A DNA stretch of 64,000 nt, taken from NCBI GenBank assembly GCA_963730005.1, contig CAVSPO010000002.1, forward strand, positions 1 through 64,000, given 5' to 3'. Under the pieces are notes generated by a model. It saw only the letters and a program-made list of their open reading frames with translations, did no database searches and was not told the origin of the DNA. Positions 62,973 through 64,000 of the stretch are shown here, one piece after another. Source of the DNA: CAVSPO01 sp963730005 (GTDB lineage Bacteria; Actinomycetota; Actinomycetes; Propionibacteriales; Propionibacteriaceae). The stretch's first letter is position 1; every line of letters begins with the position of its first letter. The translations under genes and the position numbers were made by a program.

Positions 62973-64000
62973 TCACCTCCCGGGGTGACTCGTCCCACGT
63001 CGGGGCTCGGCGGTCAGCGGGTCAAGCGGCCACGGGTGTTTGGCGTAGCGGCCGCGGTTCTCGGCACGCACCTGCTGGTAGGCGTTGGCCCAGAAGCTGG
63101 CCAGGTCGTCGGTGACGGCCAGCGGCCGCCGAGCAGGGCTGAGCAGGTGCAGCAGCACTGGGACGCGGCCGTCGCACAGCCGCGGGGTCGCCGTCCAGCC
63201 GAAGCACTCCTGCAGCTTGACCGCCAGCACCGGGCGCGCCTCCGGGTCGTCCACCGGCGGGTAGTCGACGCGGATACGTGACCCGGTGGGCACCTCGAGC
63301 CGCTCGGGCACCAGCTCGTCCAACCGGCCGGCCTGGGGCCACGGCAGCAGCCGTTTCAGGGCGGTCGTCAGGGACAGTCCGGCAGGGCTTTTTCCGCGCG
63401 CCAGGGCGTCCAGCTCCGGGCCGAGCCACTCGTCAGCCCGCTCCAGCAGCGACGCGTCGTCCATGGCGGGCCAGGGGGCACCGAGGACGCGGTGCAGCAG
63501 TCCTAGCCGGCGACGCAGCGTCTCGGCCGTCGGGCTCCAATCGAAGAGCCCCAGACCGTCGCGGCGGAGGGCCTGCAGCACCGCCGCTCGGGCCTGGCCG
63601 GCGCTCGGCCGCACCGGCGTCGAGGTCAGTTCGATGGCGCCCAGCGACGTGGTCCGTCGGGCGCTCACCCTGCCGTCGGCCCAGCTGGCGGCGTTGTCGT
63701 CGTGGATCAGGCCCGCGCCGGCCTCGAGCGCCATCGCCTCACTGATCGGAACCGCGGCCCGGATGACGGCCCCGGAACCGTCTGCGGTGTGACCGCGCTC
63801 CACCTGCGCCACAGCCAACCATTCGCATCCCCGCAAGGGTGAATGCGCATCAACCAGCGCGCCGGTTCCCGAGGCCAGCAGGAAGCTGCGGCCACCCGGC
63901 TCACGTTGGTGGGCGATCCTGTCGGGGTGGGCCAACGCGACGATCAGCCCTACCGCCGCGTCGTCCCCCACGACCGGAGCCGGCGGACTCCCAGCAGCCG
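62973..64000 (-). CDS. hrpB: ATP-dependent helicase HrpB, C-terminal part
   Basis: Partial at the window end; the frame is open to 64000. The C-terminal part shows the HrpB_C signature: ARGKSPAGLSLTTALKRLLPW and RIRVDYPPVDDPEARPVLAVKLQECFGW, VLLHLLSPARRPLAVTDDLASFW, with a Pro/Arg-rich end. It is a DEAH-type RNA helicase homologue; its bacterial role is uncertain. It is convergent with nothing nearby. Confidence 0.9.
   Translation of the reverse strand, partial: AAGSPPAPVVGDDAAVGLIVALAHPDRIAHQREPGGRSFLLASGTGALVDAHSPLRGCEWLAVAQVERGHTADGSGAVIRAAVPISEAMALEAGAGLIHDDNAASWADGRVSARRTTSLGAIELTSTPVRPSAGQARAAVLQALRRDGLGLFDWSPTAETLRRRLGLLHRVLGAPWPAMDDASLLERADEWLGPELDALARGKSPAGLSLTTALKRLLPWPQAGRLDELVPERLEVPTGSRIRVDYPPVDDPEARPVLAVKLQECFGWTATPRLCDGRVPVLLHLLSPARRPLAVTDDLASFWANAYQQVRAENRGRYAKHPWPLDPLTAEPRRGTSHPGR

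Overview
The window is high-GC DNA with dense, often stop-start-overlapping operons, many GTG starts and short intergenic gaps. Gene content points to an actinomycete: an actinobacterial-style CoaBC, a DinB/mycothiol-type protein, YbdK, PdxS/PdxT, a DUF222-HNH endonuclease, an actinobacterial DUF6325/DUF1269/SHOCT set and a LAL-type LuxR regulator. Propionibacteriales is a reasonable guess, but nothing here fixes the genus.

Layout. 1-1151 is the end of dnaB, broken by about ten single-base shifts. 1.4-6.2 kb is an accessory defence-like island: an AbiJ-like/PD-(D/E)XK protein, a split Mrr-like nuclease, a TniQ remnant and an AIPR protein, ending in a repeat that resembles an insertion-sequence end. 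6.5-30 kb is mainly ordinary chromosome: NRDE protein, CoaBC, a VapBC pair, polysaccharide deacetylase, glutamine amidotransferase/YbdK, transporters, a divergent Fur-catalase pair, RidA, an aldolase-like PLP enzyme, a hydrolase, a DUF2202 protein, a two-component system, an ArsR-permease-thioredoxin cassette, a TRIC-like channel, and Ogt/DinB at the end of an osmoprotectant ABC operon. 30-37.7 kb holds two ABC operons (quaternary amine type; NMT1/THI5 type) either side of a glycosyltransferase. Between about 30.95 and 36.30 kb almost every gene carries one or two single-base indels, most easily explained as sequence error. 37.9-39.7 kb has a PlsC-like acyltransferase and a PPK2 kinase.

39.8-52.5 kb is the most unusual part: an envelope or stress island. 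It holds a large LuxR/LAL regulator, LapA-like, DUF1269, DUF6325, SHOCT, SLC13-type permease, a 33-residue ORF coupled on both sides by 4-base overlaps, a membrane-anchored GDPD, a holin-like protein, an HdeD/DUF308 protein, a stand-alone peptidase-M17 N-terminal domain, a membrane protein, a double-META lipoprotein and a DUF389-arylsulfatase chimera. Each of its three divergent intergenic regions has a palindrome of the form TCACCCG-N3-CGGGTGA, which suggests one regulon, perhaps controlled by the LuxR protein encoded in one of those operons.

52.6-64 kb returns to housekeeping and metabolism: an anchored low-complexity protein, a GH13 branching-type enzyme, a short UvrA paralogue, ArfB, PdxST, a Ca/Na exchanger, an HNH endonuclease with a broken 3' end, and the C-terminal part of HrpB running off the window. 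I saw no rRNA, tRNA or CRISPR array.
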